A stretch of 64,000 bases of DNA, taken from the NCBI RefSeq assembly GCF_015209725.1, contig NZ_CP063656.1, positions 665,001 through 729,000 of the forward strand, in the 5' to 3' direction. Under the pieces are notes generated by a model. The model was not told the DNA's origin. It saw only the letters and a program-made list of their open reading frames with translations, and made no database searches. Within the stretch, counting starts at the first letter, position 1. Each line of letters starts with the position of its first letter. This DNA comes from Lysobacter ciconiae. GTDB lineage: Bacteria; Pseudomonadota; Gammaproteobacteria; Xanthomonadales; Xanthomonadaceae. A program made the translations under genes and the position numbers. This document shows positions 28,453-37,041 of the stretch, one piece after another.

Positions 28453-29123
28453 GCGTGCGGTGAGCTGCCCGCAGCTGTGTCCGGCGCCACGTCGGGATCC
28501 TGCAGCAGGCGCCGCAACTGGGCCGCGCTGGCGCGGCGCATCGGCTGGTCGTCACCGCGCGCCCATGGCGCCTGACGGACCTGCAGCGATGCCAGGCCGA
28601 CCAGCTCGAAGGCGACATCGCCGGCGAAGAACCGCCAGACCGGAAAGGTGTCCTCGCGGTGCGCGTCCAGCCGTAACCGGACCCGATCGGCGTCGGCAGG
28701 GATGTCGTGCTGCTGCAGGTGGTGGGCGACCGCGTCGGCGTCATCGTCGTGCAGGTGCAGGGTGACCACGCTCTGCGCATCGGCGGTGCCCTCCAGCACC
28801 GGTCCGGTCAGTCTTGGCTGGAAGGGGGCGAGGAACTCCATGGCTTCCAGCGCCGCCTCGCGGTAGCGCCGCGACAACGCCGCAGTGTCCGGCCGGAACA
28901 GGCGCTGGTAGTCCTGCAGCGCCTGCGCGATGTCCTCATTTGCCGGCAGCAGGGTCCTGTCCATCACGCCCAGTCGCTCGGAGGCCTTGCGCCGGGCCTG
29001 CGGGTAGTTGCCGGCCTCGCCGGTGCTGATCAGCCGTGCCGCTTCGCGGGCGACGCCGTCGCGAATGCGCGAGTGCGATTCGCGGCGGCCGGAGCGGGCG
29101 GTTTTCAGGGGGCGCTTTGACAC
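28449..29123 (-). CDS. uncharacterised protein, possibly nucleotidyltransferase-like
   Basis: A 224-residue soluble protein that I do not recognise with certainty. It starts with a very basic segment (MSKRPLKTARSGRRESHSRIRDGVAREAARLISTG), then a helical region (NYPQARRKASERLGVMDRTLLPANEDIAQALQDYQRLF), and a C-terminal part with alternating strands (VVTLHLHDDDADAVAHHL, VRLRLDAHREDTFPVWRFFAGDVAFELVGLAS). Similar proteins in gammaproteobacteria carry vague nucleotidyltransferase-type names, but no catalytic signature is seen. The start is 30 bp after the mrcA stop, so it probably belongs to the mrcA transcript. Confidence 0.75.
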   Translation of the reverse strand: MSKRPLKTARSGRRESHSRIRDGVAREAARLISTGEAGNYPQARRKASERLGVMDRTLLPANEDIAQALQDYQRLFRPDTAALSRRYREAALEAMEFLAPFQPRLTGPVLEGTADAQSVVTLHLHDDDADAVAHHLQQHDIPADADRVRLRLDAHREDTFPVWRFFAGDVAFELVGLASLQVRQAPWARGDDQPMRRASAAQLRRLLQDPDVAPDTAAGSSPHA

Positions 29124-29153
29124 GGTCTGCCTCCCGTTGCGACGCGCGGTGCG

Positions 29154-31643
29154 TCAGAAGATGTCGAAGGTTTCCTCAGCGGGCTCGTTTGACTCGTCAT
29201 AGTACGCGGTGTCGGTTTGCATGCGCTCCAGGTCCTCGACCTTCACCCACTCGGTCAGGCCGCCGCTTCCGCCGGGGATCAGCGTGCCGTTGGCCGCGAC
29301 CTGCACCTGCACCATGCCATCGGGCGGAGTGTTGGGACTGACGGGACGATCCTCCAGCGCCGCGCGCATGAAGTCGATCCAGATCGGCAGTGCCGCCGCG
29401 CCGCCGTACTCGCCACGTCCAAGCGGCTTGAAGTTGTCGCGGCCGACCCAGACGGTCGTCGCAAGCTCGCCGCCAAATCCCGAGAACCACGCGTCGCGAT
29501 GCTCGTTGGTGGACCCGGTCTTGCCGCCCACGTCCTCGCGACCCAGTACCTTGGCGCGCACGCCGGTTCCGCGCTGGACGACGTCGCGCATCATCGAGAC
29601 CATCTGGTAGGCGACGCGGCCATCAATGGCCCGTGGGGCGACGATCATGTCCTCGCGCGGAGGCGCTGCTGGTTCTTTTTCCGCCTCAGGTGCGCTCTCG
29701 ACCGGGGCCGCGGTGGCAGGCCCCAGATTGAATCCGCCCACGACCGCCGAGACCGGCGCCGCCGATGCCGCATCCGTGCCGCGACAGCTGCGGCAGGCGG
29801 TGGCCGGGTTCTCCTGGAACACCACCGCGCCGTCGCGATCGCGGACCTCTTCGATGAACCACGGCTCGACCAGGAAGCCGCCGTTGGCAAACGCCGCATA
29901 ACCGCGCGCGACCGACAGCGGGGTCAATGAAGCGGTGCCCAGCGACATCGACAGGTTGGGTGGCAGGCTCGCCTCCTCGAAGCCGAAGTGACTGATGTAC
30001 TTGCGCGCGTAGTTGACGCCGATGGTGTCCAGCAGGCGCACCGAGACCAGGTTGCGCGAGCGCACCAGGGCCTCGCGCAAGCGCATGGGTCCGGAGAAGC
30101 GGCCGTCGTCGTTCTGCGGGCGCCACTCGCGTCCGCGCCGGTCCTTGAACACCACCGGCGCGTCCAGCACCACCGATGCGGGGTTGAAGCCCTGCTCCAG
30201 TGCGGCGGCGTAGAGGAACGGCTTGAAGCTGGAGCCCGGCTGGCGCCGCGCCTGGGTGGCGCGGTTGAACTTGCTGCCGGCAAAGCTGAAGCCGCCCGAC
30301 AGTGCGCGCAATGCGCCGGTGTCGGCTTCCAGCGACACCAGCGCCGCTTCCGCGCGCGGAAGCTGGGTCAACTCGTATTTCGGCAGTTCCGGTTCCGCCG
30401 CATCCGCGTCGGCGTCCTTCGCCGGCGTTGCGACCCGGTGTACCCGGACCAGGTCGCCGCGCTTGAGCAGCTGCGCGGGCGTGCGCCCGCCCCAGCCCTG
30501 GCCCTTCTCCAGCGTGACTTCGCGTCCGCTGGGCAGGACCACGCTCGCGCCGTTGCCGGCCGTGGACAGGACGATCGCGGGAAGCATGTCCGACTGCACC
30601 GGGACCGTGCGCAGCCGCGCATGCACCGTCGCCACGTCTTCGTCCTCGGCCAGATCGAAGTGCTGCTCCACGCCGTGCCAGCCGTGGCGCTTGTCGTAGA
30701 TCACCAGCCCGTCGCGGACCGCCTGGTTGGCCGCGGCCTGCATCTGCGGGTCGATGGTGGTGATGACGTGGTAGCCGCGGGTCAGCGCTTCGGCGCCGTA
30801 GCGGGCGATCATCTCCTGCCGCACCATCTCGGCCACGTACGGCGAGTACATCTGCAGCGGCGGCTCGTGCGGGCTGGCATGCATGGCCACGGCGCGCGCC
30901 GACGCGGCATCGGCAGCGCTGATGAAGCCCAGTTCGGCCATGCGCTGCAGGGTGTAGTCGCGCCGGATCTTCGCGCGGTCCGGATTGCTGAGGGGATTGC
31001 CGCTGGACGGGAACTTGGGAATGCCGGCCAGCGAGGCAATCTCGTCCAGGTCCAGTTCGTCGAGCTTCTTGCCGTAATAGAACTCCGCCGCCGCCGCCAC
31101 GCCGTACGCGCGGTTGCCGAAGAAACTCTTGTTGAGGTACAGCTCGAGGATCTCGTCCTTGGACAGCTCGTTTTCCATGCGCCAGGCGAGCATCATCTCG
31201 GCGATCTTGCGCGTGTAGCTGTACTCCGAGCTCAGGAAGAACTGGCGCGCGACCTGCTGGGTGATCGTCGAGCCGCCGGGGACGCGCTTGTCATCGGTGG
31301 TGGCCAGCAGCCACACGGCGCGCGCGACGCCCCGGTAGTCAACGCCGTTGTGTTCGTAGAAGCGGCTGTCCTCGATCGCGATGAACGCCTGCTTCAGGTG
31401 CTCGGGCACATCGGCGATATCGACCGGGTAGCGCCGGGTCTCGCCGAACACCGCCATCAGGCGGCCATCGCGCGCGTACACGTACATCGGCTCCTGCAGC
31501 TCGACGTTGTGCAGCGATTCCACGTCGGGCAGCTTGGGCGAGATCAGGTAGTAGACGGTCGCCAGTGCGAGCACGCCCAGGACCGCAAGGCCCATTGCCG
31601 CCAGCACGGCCCAGCGCAGGAAACGTCGGAAGCGAAGAAGCAT
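29154..31643 (-). CDS. mrcA: penicillin-binding protein 1A (bifunctional)
   Basis: This inner-membrane peptidoglycan synthase has transglycosylase and transpeptidase domains. From ATG 31643 (MLLRFRRFLRW) the protein has 829 residues: transmembrane anchor about 11-34; glycosyltransferase with EDSRFYEHNGVD at 91-102 and GGSTITQQ at 123-130; OB-like domain; transpeptidase with the serine in SSFK at 471-474, SRN at 529-531 and KTGS at 708-711. A Pro/Ala/Glu-rich insert (about 640-665) precedes the last motif. It is divergent from pilMNOPQ, the usual proteobacterial arrangement. An in-frame ATG 12 codons upstream (31679) is less likely. Confidence 0.95.
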   Translation of the reverse strand: MLLRFRRFLRWAVLAAMGLAVLGVLALATVYYLISPKLPDVESLHNVELQEPMYVYARDGRLMAVFGETRRYPVDIADVPEHLKQAFIAIEDSRFYEHNGVDYRGVARAVWLLATTDDKRVPGGSTITQQVARQFFLSSEYSYTRKIAEMMLAWRMENELSKDEILELYLNKSFFGNRAYGVAAAAEFYYGKKLDELDLDEIASLAGIPKFPSSGNPLSNPDRAKIRRDYTLQRMAELGFISAADAASARAVAMHASPHEPPLQMYSPYVAEMVRQEMIARYGAEALTRGYHVITTIDPQMQAAANQAVRDGLVIYDKRHGWHGVEQHFDLAEDEDVATVHARLRTVPVQSDMLPAIVLSTAGNGASVVLPSGREVTLEKGQGWGGRTPAQLLKRGDLVRVHRVATPAKDADADAAEPELPKYELTQLPRAEAALVSLEADTGALRALSGGFSFAGSKFNRATQARRQPGSSFKPFLYAAALEQGFNPASVVLDAPVVFKDRRGREWRPQNDDGRFSGPMRLREALVRSRNLVSVRLLDTIGVNYARKYISHFGFEEASLPPNLSMSLGTASLTPLSVARGYAAFANGGFLVEPWFIEEVRDRDGAVVFQENPATACRSCRGTDAASAAPVSAVVGGFNLGPATAAPVESAPEAEKEPAAPPREDMIVAPRAIDGRVAYQMVSMMRDVVQRGTGVRAKVLGREDVGGKTGSTNEHRDAWFSGFGGELATTVWVGRDNFKPLGRGEYGGAAALPIWIDFMRAALEDRPVSPNTPPDGMVQVQVAANGTLIPGGSGGLTEWVKVEDLERMQTDTAYYDESNEPAEETFDIF

Positions 31644-31887
31644 CGAGTGAGTCCGGATGACGGTTTCGGCAATCGGCAAGTATAGAGGAGCATCCTGCGG
31701 CTGCTGCGCCTCAAGACAATGCGGCGCAGGTCTGGAATACTGCGGACCGGGGCAAGCCCATTTGCGACAGAAACGGGCACTGGTGGGCAGTTGGGGATGG
31801 AAGTGCTTGCGGGCTTGTGAAAAGTCCGTTATCTAAGGGTCGGCCACAAGCGGTGCGTACAGCATCTGATGGCAAGGGGAGATAACT

Positions 31888-32946
31888 TTGGGCGTCATCA
31901 AGAAGAGCCAGTCGGCACTCGTCGGCGTGGATATCAGTTCGACTGCGGTCAAGCTTCTGCAGCTGTCGCGGGCAGGCAACCGGTATCGCGTGGAGCACTA
32001 CGCGGTGGAACCGTTGCCGCCCAACGCGGTGGTGGAGATGAACATCGTGGAACCCGAGGCGGTTGGCGAGGCGATCAAGCGCGCCATGGCGCGCTCGGGC
32101 ACCCGCGCCAAACACGCCGCAGCAGCCGTCTCCGGATCGGCGGTGATCACCAAGGTGATCCCGATGCCGGCCGAGCTGGACGGCGATGATCTGGAAGCCC
32201 AGGTCGAGCTGGAAGCGGTCAACTACGTGCCGTACCCGATCGAGGAAGTGAACCTCGACTTCGAAGTGCTCGGGCCGATGCCCGGCAGCCCGGAGTCGGT
32301 GCAGGTGCTGCTGGCCGCCTCGCGCTCGGAGAACGTCGAGGTCCGTGCCTCCGTGCTCGAGCTTGGGGGGCTCATCCCCCAGGTCATGGACGTGGAAGCG
32401 TTCGCGATCGAGAACGCGTTCGCCCTGATTGTCGATCAGCTGCCCATCCCGCGCGACGGGCTGGTGGCGCTGATCGACGCCGGCGCGACGATGACCACGC
32501 TCAACGTCATCCGCCAGGGCCGCAGCATCTACAGCCGCGAGCAGGTCTTCGGCGGCAAACAGCTGACCGACGAGATCATGCGCCGTTATGGCCTGAGCTA
32601 TGAGGAAGCCGGTCTGGCGAAGCGCCAGGGCGGACTGCCGGAGACCTACGAGACGGAGACCCTGGATCCGTTCAAGGAGGCCCTGGTGCAGCAGGTCAGC
32701 CGCCTGTTGCAGTTCTTCTATGCCGGCAGCGAGCACAACCGCGTCGACCAGATCGTGTTGGCCGGCGGTTGCGCGGCCATCGCCGGCATCGCGCCACTGG
32801 TCGAGGAGCAACTGGGCGTGCCGACGATGGTCGCCAACCCGCTCGCCCACATGACGCTGGGGCCGCGGGTGCAGGCGCACGCGCTGGCGCAGGACGCTCC
32901 GGCGTTGATGATCGCGTGCGGCCTGGCATTGAGGAGTTTCGACTGA
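31888..32946 (+). CDS. pilM: type IV pilus assembly protein PilM
   Basis: PilM is an actin-like (FtsA-fold) cytoplasmic ATPase-type protein that binds the N-terminus of PilN and links the motor to the alignment complex. The 352-residue product shows the actin-like nucleotide site (LVGVDISSTAVKLLQLSR near residues 11-28; LIDAGATMTTLNV in the middle; VDQIVLAGGCAAIAGI near the end). Translation starts at TTG 31888 with AGGGGAGA 7 bp upstream. The 244-bp gap to the divergent mrcA holds no promoter I can call with confidence. It heads the overlapping pilMNOPQ operon. Confidence 0.94.
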   Translation: MGVIKKSQSALVGVDISSTAVKLLQLSRAGNRYRVEHYAVEPLPPNAVVEMNIVEPEAVGEAIKRAMARSGTRAKHAAAAVSGSAVITKVIPMPAELDGDDLEAQVELEAVNYVPYPIEEVNLDFEVLGPMPGSPESVQVLLAASRSENVEVRASVLELGGLIPQVMDVEAFAIENAFALIVDQLPIPRDGLVALIDAGATMTTLNVIRQGRSIYSREQVFGGKQLTDEIMRRYGLSYEEAGLAKRQGGLPETYETETLDPFKEALVQQVSRLLQFFYAGSEHNRVDQIVLAGGCAAIAGIAPLVEEQLGVPTMVANPLAHMTLGPRVQAHALAQDAPALMIACGLALRSFD

Positions 32947-33707
32947 TGGCACGGATCAACCTTCTTCCGTGGCGCGCCGAGCGCCGCAAGCAGCGCCAGA
33001 AGGACACCATGATGCTGCTGGCGCTGTCGGCGCTGGGCGCCGTCGTGCTCTCGTTCCTGATCATCTGGTATCACAACGCCCAGATCGAGGGCCAGACCGA
33101 GCGCAACGATTACCTCAAGGCGCAGATCGCCGAGGTCGACAAGAAGATCGAGGAGATCGACGAGCTGGACCGCAAGAAGTCCCAGCTGCTGGCGCGCAAG
33201 GAAGTGATCGAGGAGCTGCAGGCCAACCGTTCGCAGATGGTCCATCTGTTCGATTCGCTGGTGCGCACCATCCCTGACGGGGTCGTGCTGACCTCGATCA
33301 AACAGGACAACGAGACGCTCACCCTGGAAGGGCGCTCGCAGTCCAATGCACGCGTCAGTACCTACATGCGCAACCTGGAGGGTTCGGGCTGGATGACCCG
33401 ACCCGAGCTGTCGATCATCGAGGCCAAGGGCTTCGAACAGGGTCTGCCGTACGAGTTCAAGTTGCAGGTCAAGCTGGCCAACCCCAGCGCGCCCAGTGAC
33501 GAGGACGGCGATGGTGTTGCCGACGCGCCGATCGCCCAGGCCGAGCCCCCCGTCGACGGCGTCGCGGTCCCGGCGGCCGCGACGATCACCCCGCTGAGCG
33601 ACGCCGCTCGCGGCGAAGACGCTGCCGACCTTGCCGCACCCGCGGACGAGGCCAGCGATGACGCCGCCGAACCGGTCGATGCCCCTGAGAGTGGAGCCGC
33701 GTCGTGA
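32946..33707 (+). CDS. pilN: type IV pilus assembly protein PilN
   Basis: PilN is an inner-membrane protein that forms a periplasmic heterodimer with PilO and binds PilM through its cytoplasmic INLLPWR peptide, here at residues 3-10 (RINLLPWR). One transmembrane helix (about 22-42) is followed by a coiled coil (QTERNDYLKAQIAEVDKKIEEIDELD) and a ferredoxin-like domain ending about residue 180. The last ~70 residues are an acidic Ala/Pro-rich extension with no predicted fold, longer than typical PilN. Start and pilM stop share one base (TGATG). Confidence 0.94.
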   Translation: MARINLLPWRAERRKQRQKDTMMLLALSALGAVVLSFLIIWYHNAQIEGQTERNDYLKAQIAEVDKKIEEIDELDRKKSQLLARKEVIEELQANRSQMVHLFDSLVRTIPDGVVLTSIKQDNETLTLEGRSQSNARVSTYMRNLEGSGWMTRPELSIIEAKGFEQGLPYEFKLQVKLANPSAPSDEDGDGVADAPIAQAEPPVDGVAVPAAATITPLSDAARGEDAADLAAPADEASDDAAEPVDAPESGAAS

Positions 33708-34369
33708 GCAAGAAAATCAATATCAAGGAACTGGACTTCAACAACATCGGCGGCTGGCCGCAACAGGCCAAGGTCGGCCTGTGCGTGATCCTGGTCCTGC
33801 TGATCGTGGGCCTCAGCTGGTGGCTGTTCGTGCGTGACAAGCGCGACACCCTGGAGAGCCTGGAGCGGACCGAAACCGAGTTGCGCAGCACCTTCGAAAC
33901 CAAGCAGGGCAGGGCGTCCAACCTGGAGCCGCTGAAGCTGCAGCTGGCCGAGATGGAGCAGCAGCTGCAGCAGATGCTGCGCCAGTTGCCAAGCAAGACC
34001 GAGATGCCCGACCTGATCGTGGACATCTCGCAGACCGCACTGGCGACCGGTATTACCAACGAGCTGTTCCAGCCCGGTCCCGAGCAGCCCAAGGAGTTCT
34101 ACGCCGAGAAGCCCATCTCCCTGCGCATGGTCGGCTCGTATCACCAGTTCGGTGGCTTCGTCAGCGGCGTGGCCTCGCTGCCACGGGTGGTGATCATGAC
34201 GATGCACGACATCTCGCTGAAGCCGCGCGGCGCAGCGAAAGAGACCGGCATCACCGCCAACTCGCCGCTGGAACTGGCCGGAACGGTGAAGACCTACCGC
34301 TACCTGGACGAGGAAGAAATGGCGGAGCAAAGCGCTGCCGCGGATGCTGAAAAGAAGGGGGCAAAATGA
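33704..34369 (+). CDS. pilO: type IV pilus assembly protein PilO
   Basis: This inner-membrane partner of PilN is 221 residues long with one transmembrane helix at about 25-44, a periplasmic coiled coil (RDTLESLERTETELRSTFETKQGRA...EMEQQLQQMLRQL) and a ferredoxin-like C-terminal domain (PISLRMVGSYHQFGGFVSGVASLPRVVIMTMHDI). Start is GTG 33704, overlapping the pilN stop by 4 bp. It ends in an Ala/Lys-rich tail. Function and partner assignments come from the family and operon position. Confidence 0.94.
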   Translation: MSKKINIKELDFNNIGGWPQQAKVGLCVILVLLIVGLSWWLFVRDKRDTLESLERTETELRSTFETKQGRASNLEPLKLQLAEMEQQLQQMLRQLPSKTEMPDLIVDISQTALATGITNELFQPGPEQPKEFYAEKPISLRMVGSYHQFGGFVSGVASLPRVVIMTMHDISLKPRGAAKETGITANSPLELAGTVKTYRYLDEEEMAEQSAAADAEKKGAK

Positions 34370-34923
34370 TGGGCAACTCGACCATCCGCCGCCGTGCGGG
34401 AGCGCCACGCCTGTTGCTGGTGGCCGTGGCCCTGGTGGCCGTGGCCGGCTGCACCCGCGGCGTGACCAGCACCTACGGCGACGCGCCGAACCTGGAAGGC
34501 TGGGTCGCCGACGTCAAGACGCGACCGGCGCCACCGCTGGATCCCTTGCCGATCATGCAGCAGTTCGAAACCTTCGAATATGCCGCGCACGGCCTGCGGG
34601 ATCCTTTCAGCAATGCATTCACTGACCGCGACAACGGCGGCGGCCCGCGGCCGGACTCGGACCGGCGCAAGGTGCCGCTGGAGCAGTTCCCGCTGGATTC
34701 GCTGGACATGGTCGGAACGCTGGGCCGCGGCGGTGGAACCGTGGCCCTGGTGATGGCGCCCGACAAGGTGACCTACAAAGTGACCCGGGGTGAGTACATG
34801 GGTCAGAGCGACGGCCGGGTAACCGGCGTGTTCGAGGACCGCATCGAGTTGGTGGAACTGGTGTCGGACGGTGCGGGGGGCTGGCTGGAACGTCCGGCGT
34901 CGCTCACCTTGGAAGATCAATAA
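34366..34923 (+). CDS. pilP: type IV pilus assembly lipoprotein PilP
   Basis: PilP connects the inner-membrane PilNO complex to the secretin PilQ. The 185-residue precursor has a lipoprotein signal with lipobox VAGC (Cys at about residue 28), a flexible linker containing GLRDPFSNAF (the conserved region that contacts PilNO) and a beta-domain (LDMVGTLGRGGGTVALVMAPDKVTYKVTRGEYMGQSDGRV). Its signal-peptide core is encoded by a perfect 15-bp tandem repeat. The start overlaps the pilO stop by 4 bp. Confidence 0.93.
   Translation: MMGNSTIRRRAGAPRLLLVAVALVAVAGCTRGVTSTYGDAPNLEGWVADVKTRPAPPLDPLPIMQQFETFEYAAHGLRDPFSNAFTDRDNGGGPRPDSDRRKVPLEQFPLDSLDMVGTLGRGGGTVALVMAPDKVTYKVTRGEYMGQSDGRVTGVFEDRIELVELVSDGAGGWLERPASLTLEDQ
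34417..34446 (+). repeat. 15-bp perfect tandem repeat (x2) in pilP signal-peptide coding region
   Basis: CTGGTGGCCGTGGCC occurs twice in direct tandem and encodes LVAVA-LVAVA in the hydrophobic core of the PilP signal peptide. The unit is a multiple of three, so slippage would change the signal length in frame. Confidence 0.9.
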
Positions 34924-34942
34924 GGATTGGGGAATTAGCACG

Positions 34943-36895
34943 ATGACCGTTTACAAAGCCATACGATCGCCACGTGCGCAGCGCCCCATGGTGCTCCGCA
35001 ATACAGGTTTGGGCCTGCTGCTGGGGGCGATGGCCGCCGTCAGCGGCGTCCATGCCGCCGGACCGGTGGGCGCCGAACCGGGTCAGGTGACCGGTGCGCA
35101 CGTCGCCCCGGCCTCCAGCCCGGATCCCGCCAAACAGGTGCCGGGAACCGTGTCGGTGTCCAATATCGACTTCAAGCGGGGCGACGGGGGCGCGGGTCGC
35201 CTGATCCTGAGCTTCACCGGTGAAGGTGCTGCGCCGGACATGCGCAGCCAGGGCAACTCGGTGGTCATTAACGTGGCCAACGCCTCGCTGCCGGCGAACC
35301 TGCAGCGACCGCTGAACGTGTCCGACTTCGCCACTCCGGTGGACAACATCGAAGCGCGCAGCAGCGGCGGTGGCACCACCCTGGTACTCAACACCGGCGG
35401 TCCGTTCGAGTCGATGGCCTACCAGACCGGCAAGGACTACGTGGTCGAGATCGTGCCGCGCGCCGAGGTGGCCACGGCGGCCAAGTCGAGCCGTGCGCCG
35501 GCGATGGGCGCAACCACGGGCATGGCGACGACGGAGACCAAGGTCTACGGTGGCCGTCCGGTCACGTTCAACTTCCAGGACGTCCCCGTGCGCACCGTGC
35601 TGCAGCTGGTCGCCGAGGAATCCAACCTCAACATCGTTGCCGCAGACACCGTGCAGGGCAACGTCACCCTGCGCCTGATCAACGTGCCGTGGGACCAGGC
35701 GCTGGACATCGTGTTGCAGGCCAAGGGTCTGGACAAGCGCCGCAGCGGCAACGTGGTCTGGGTCGCTCCGCAGGCCGAGCTGGCCCAGCATGAGCAGGCC
35801 CGTGAAGACGCGCGGATCGCCATGTCCAACCGCGTCGAGCTGGTCACCGAGTACATCCAGATCAACTACCACAACGCCGGCCAGATCTACACGGCGCTGA
35901 CCGAGGCCAAGGGCGTGGGCGGTTCGGGCGGTGGCGGTGGCGGCAGCGGTGGTGGTTCGGGCAGCAACACCGACACCGGTTTCCTGTCCCCGCGTGGCCG
36001 TCTGGTGGCGGACGATCGCACCAATACCCTGATGGTCAGCGACACGCCGAAGAAGGTCGCCGAGATGAAGGAACTTATCGCCGTGATCGACCGTCCGGTC
36101 GACCAGGTGGTGATCGAGGCGCGCGTCGTGGTGGCCACGGAGAGCTTCTCGCGTGAGTTGGGAGCACGGTTTGGGGTCAGTGGCACCAAGGACAATGTCG
36201 GCTTCAGCGGCAATCTGGAGGCGAACAAGGAAAACCTCAATTCGGTCAATGATTCCAGCGCCGCAACCACAATCACTCGCGGGTTGATGAGCAACCTGGC
36301 CGTCGCCAACCCCGCCGGCGCGGTTGCGCTGTCGATCCTCAATGCCGGGTACCTGCTCGACATCGAGTTGTCGGCGATGCAGACCCAGGGCCGTGGTGAG
36401 GTGATCTCCAACCCGCGCATCGTCACCAGCAACCAGCGTGAAGCGGTCATCAAGCAGGGCCAGGAAGTGGGTTACGTGACCATCCAGCCGGCGACGGCGG
36501 GTGGTGTGGCGACCCCGAGCGTCCAGTTCAAGGAAGTCGTGCTGGAAATGAAGGTCACCCCGACCATCACCAACGACGGCCGCGTGTTCCTCAACCTCAA
36601 CGTCAAGAAGGACGAGATCGAGGGCTTCGTCAAGACCGGTATCGGCGACGTGCCCCAGATCAGCACCCGCGAAGTCAACACCGCGGTGCTGGTGGAAGAC
36701 GGCCAGACCGTCGTGGTCGGCGGCGTGTACGAGTTCCGCGACCGCGAAGACGCGAGCAAGGTGCCCTTCCTGGGCGACATCCCCTTCCTTGGCAACCTGT
36801 TCAAGAAGAAGGGTCGCCAGAAGGAGAAGGCGGAGCTGCTGATCTTCGTCACCCCCAAGGTGCTGGAAGTGTCGCAGCGCAACCACCGCAACTGA
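34943..36895 (+). CDS. pilQ: type IV pilus secretin PilQ
   Basis: PilQ forms the outer-membrane channel of the type IV pilus. The 650-residue precursor has a signal peptide, one AMIN peptidoglycan-binding domain (about 65-180), an STN/N0 domain (VTFNFQDVPVRTVLQLVAEESNLNIVAADTV), an N1 domain and the C-terminal secretin barrel (QTQGRGEVISNPRIVTSNQREAVIKQGQEV; VLVEDGQTVVVGGVYE; VPFLGDIPFLGNLFK). Within N1 there is an unusual poly-Gly/Ser linker (about residues 330-345). ATG 34943 is chosen because it starts a signal peptide; the longer open frame lies inside pilP. Confidence 0.94.
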   Translation: MTVYKAIRSPRAQRPMVLRNTGLGLLLGAMAAVSGVHAAGPVGAEPGQVTGAHVAPASSPDPAKQVPGTVSVSNIDFKRGDGGAGRLILSFTGEGAAPDMRSQGNSVVINVANASLPANLQRPLNVSDFATPVDNIEARSSGGGTTLVLNTGGPFESMAYQTGKDYVVEIVPRAEVATAAKSSRAPAMGATTGMATTETKVYGGRPVTFNFQDVPVRTVLQLVAEESNLNIVAADTVQGNVTLRLINVPWDQALDIVLQAKGLDKRRSGNVVWVAPQAELAQHEQAREDARIAMSNRVELVTEYIQINYHNAGQIYTALTEAKGVGGSGGGGGGSGGGSGSNTDTGFLSPRGRLVADDRTNTLMVSDTPKKVAEMKELIAVIDRPVDQVVIEARVVVATESFSRELGARFGVSGTKDNVGFSGNLEANKENLNSVNDSSAATTITRGLMSNLAVANPAGAVALSILNAGYLLDIELSAMQTQGRGEVISNPRIVTSNQREAVIKQGQEVGYVTIQPATAGGVATPSVQFKEVVLEMKVTPTITNDGRVFLNLNVKKDEIEGFVKTGIGDVPQISTREVNTAVLVEDGQTVVVGGVYEFRDREDASKVPFLGDIPFLGNLFKKKGRQKEKAELLIFVTPKVLEVSQRNHRN

Positions 36896-36911
36896 TCCGG
36901 CGGTGGAACGG

Positions 36912-36941
36912 AAAACGGAGCCTTCGGGCTCCGTTTTTTTT
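36912..36941 (+). terminator. Rho-independent terminator of the pil operon
   Basis: AAAACGGAGCC - TTCG - GGCTCCGTTTT stem with a UUCG-type tetraloop and eight T residues. Confidence 0.92.
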
Positions 36942-37041
36942 GGTGGACGCTGAACGTCGACGGCAACGCGTTGAACCCGTCACGCCCACTTGGGTCAAAC
37001 TTGCGCGAGGCCCGCAACCGGGGCCGCAACCGGGATTGTTG

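Noticed and set aside
31796..31811. possible RpoN-type promoter upstream of pilM
   Set aside because: GG and GC elements are spaced wrongly (8 or 12 bp rather than 10), so it does not meet the -24/-12 rule.
34904..36886. 660-codon minus-strand open frame antisense to pilQ
   Set aside because: The plus strand encodes an unambiguous secretin in an operon; the reverse frame is compositionally odd and unrelated to any family I know.
37012..37034. 12-bp direct repeat CCGCAACCGGG x2 before the MoxR gene
   Set aside because: Short, two copies, in a spacer upstream of the chosen start; likely chance or minor slippage, with no palindrome or known site.
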